From a virus: a stretch of DNA of 22,456 bases. This document shows positions 22,344 to 22,456 of the stretch, one piece after another (within the stretch, counting starts at the first letter, position 1; each line of letters opens with the position of its first letter). A program made the position numbers and the translations under genes. The notes under the pieces are model-generated. The model saw nothing but the letters and a program-made list of their open reading frames with translations, was not told where the DNA came from and made no database searches. The stretch lies in IMG/VR virus record IMGVR_UViG_3300001460_000129, positions 1 through 22,456 of that record. One strand, 5' to 3'.

Positions 22344-22456
22344 ATGAAAAAAAGTGGCAACGGCATATGTATGTTTGCATACAATAACGAGCATCTAGAT
22401 TATGTAAAATTTGCAACACTAGCCGCCAAATATGTTAAAAAGAATATGAAAAATAA
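22344..22456 (+). CDS. Start of an unidentified gene, possibly glycosyltransferase-like (3' end missing)
   Basis: An ATG at 22344, 7 bases after the previous stop, opens a frame that is still open at the window end (37 complete codons). It reads MKKSGNGICMFAYNNEHLDY, then VKFATLAAKYVKKNMKN. A short hydrophobic strand (GICMFAYNN) followed by an amphipathic helix with repeated Lys is what the first strand and helix of a GT-A nucleotide-sugar transferase look like, and I associate similar openings with marine T4-like phage genes. Too little is visible for a firm call. No clear ribosome site precedes the ATG, so translation may be coupled to the upstream gene. Confidence 0.55.
   Translation, partial: MKKSGNGICMFAYNNEHLDYVKFATLAAKYVKKNMKN

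Noticed and set aside
1-22456. tRNA genes, CRISPR arrays, introns, homing endonucleases or integration sites
   Set aside because: The genes are packed with gaps of at most about 57 bases and none of the diagnostic structures or motifs is present.

Overview
The window is a densely packed, single-strand, AT-rich block of virion genes from a T4-like (Tevenvirinae-type) myovirus. The marker is the run gp5 (spike/OB fold), gp25 and gp6 in T4 order. The AT-rich composition and the style of the accessory structural proteins (single-gene giant baseplate protein, LAERYEAD-type fibre protein) resemble T4-like phages of marine bacteria such as pelagiphages or cyanophages; the host is an inference from general resemblance, not from any search. 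All supported genes are on the + strand. There are no tRNAs, CRISPR arrays, insertion sequences, introns or integration genes, and no gap between genes longer than about 60 bases.

Layout. Bases 2-1675: 3' part of a hub-like tail protein with a C-terminal M15-type zinc peptidase domain. 1672-3057: gp5-like spike with OB fold and beta-helix but no lysozyme domain. 3057-3956: an unnamed protein whose N-terminal two thirds has a degenerate GH24 (T4-lysozyme-like) pattern and whose C-terminus is a beta module also found in the giant protein. 3989-4354: gp25. 4354-7938: enlarged gp6. 7938-19208: a 3756-residue giant protein in the position T4 uses for gp7, carrying several distinct adhesion-like modules. 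19232-21931: three smaller virion or fibre-type proteins. 21989-22336: a small conserved-looking protein behind its own promoter region. 22344-end: the start of a gene that runs out of the window.

How it works together. The first six genes are translationally coupled or nearly so (ATGA or TAATG overlaps), apart from one 32-base gap before gp25. They should build the baseplate hub, spike and wedge. Cell-wall cutting seems to have moved from gp5 to the M15 domain of the hub protein. The giant protein and the three proteins after it probably form the outer baseplate and adhesion apparatus. Three T4-type late promoter matches mark sub-operon starts: before gp25 (one mismatch), at the stop codon of the giant gene (perfect TATAAATA), and before the 115-residue gene (one mismatch, nested in a good sigma70-type promoter).

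No wholly new system such as a defence or retroelement cassette is visible. The most notable content is the modular giant baseplate protein, the rearranged cell-wall hydrolase domains and the unusual promoter arrangements.
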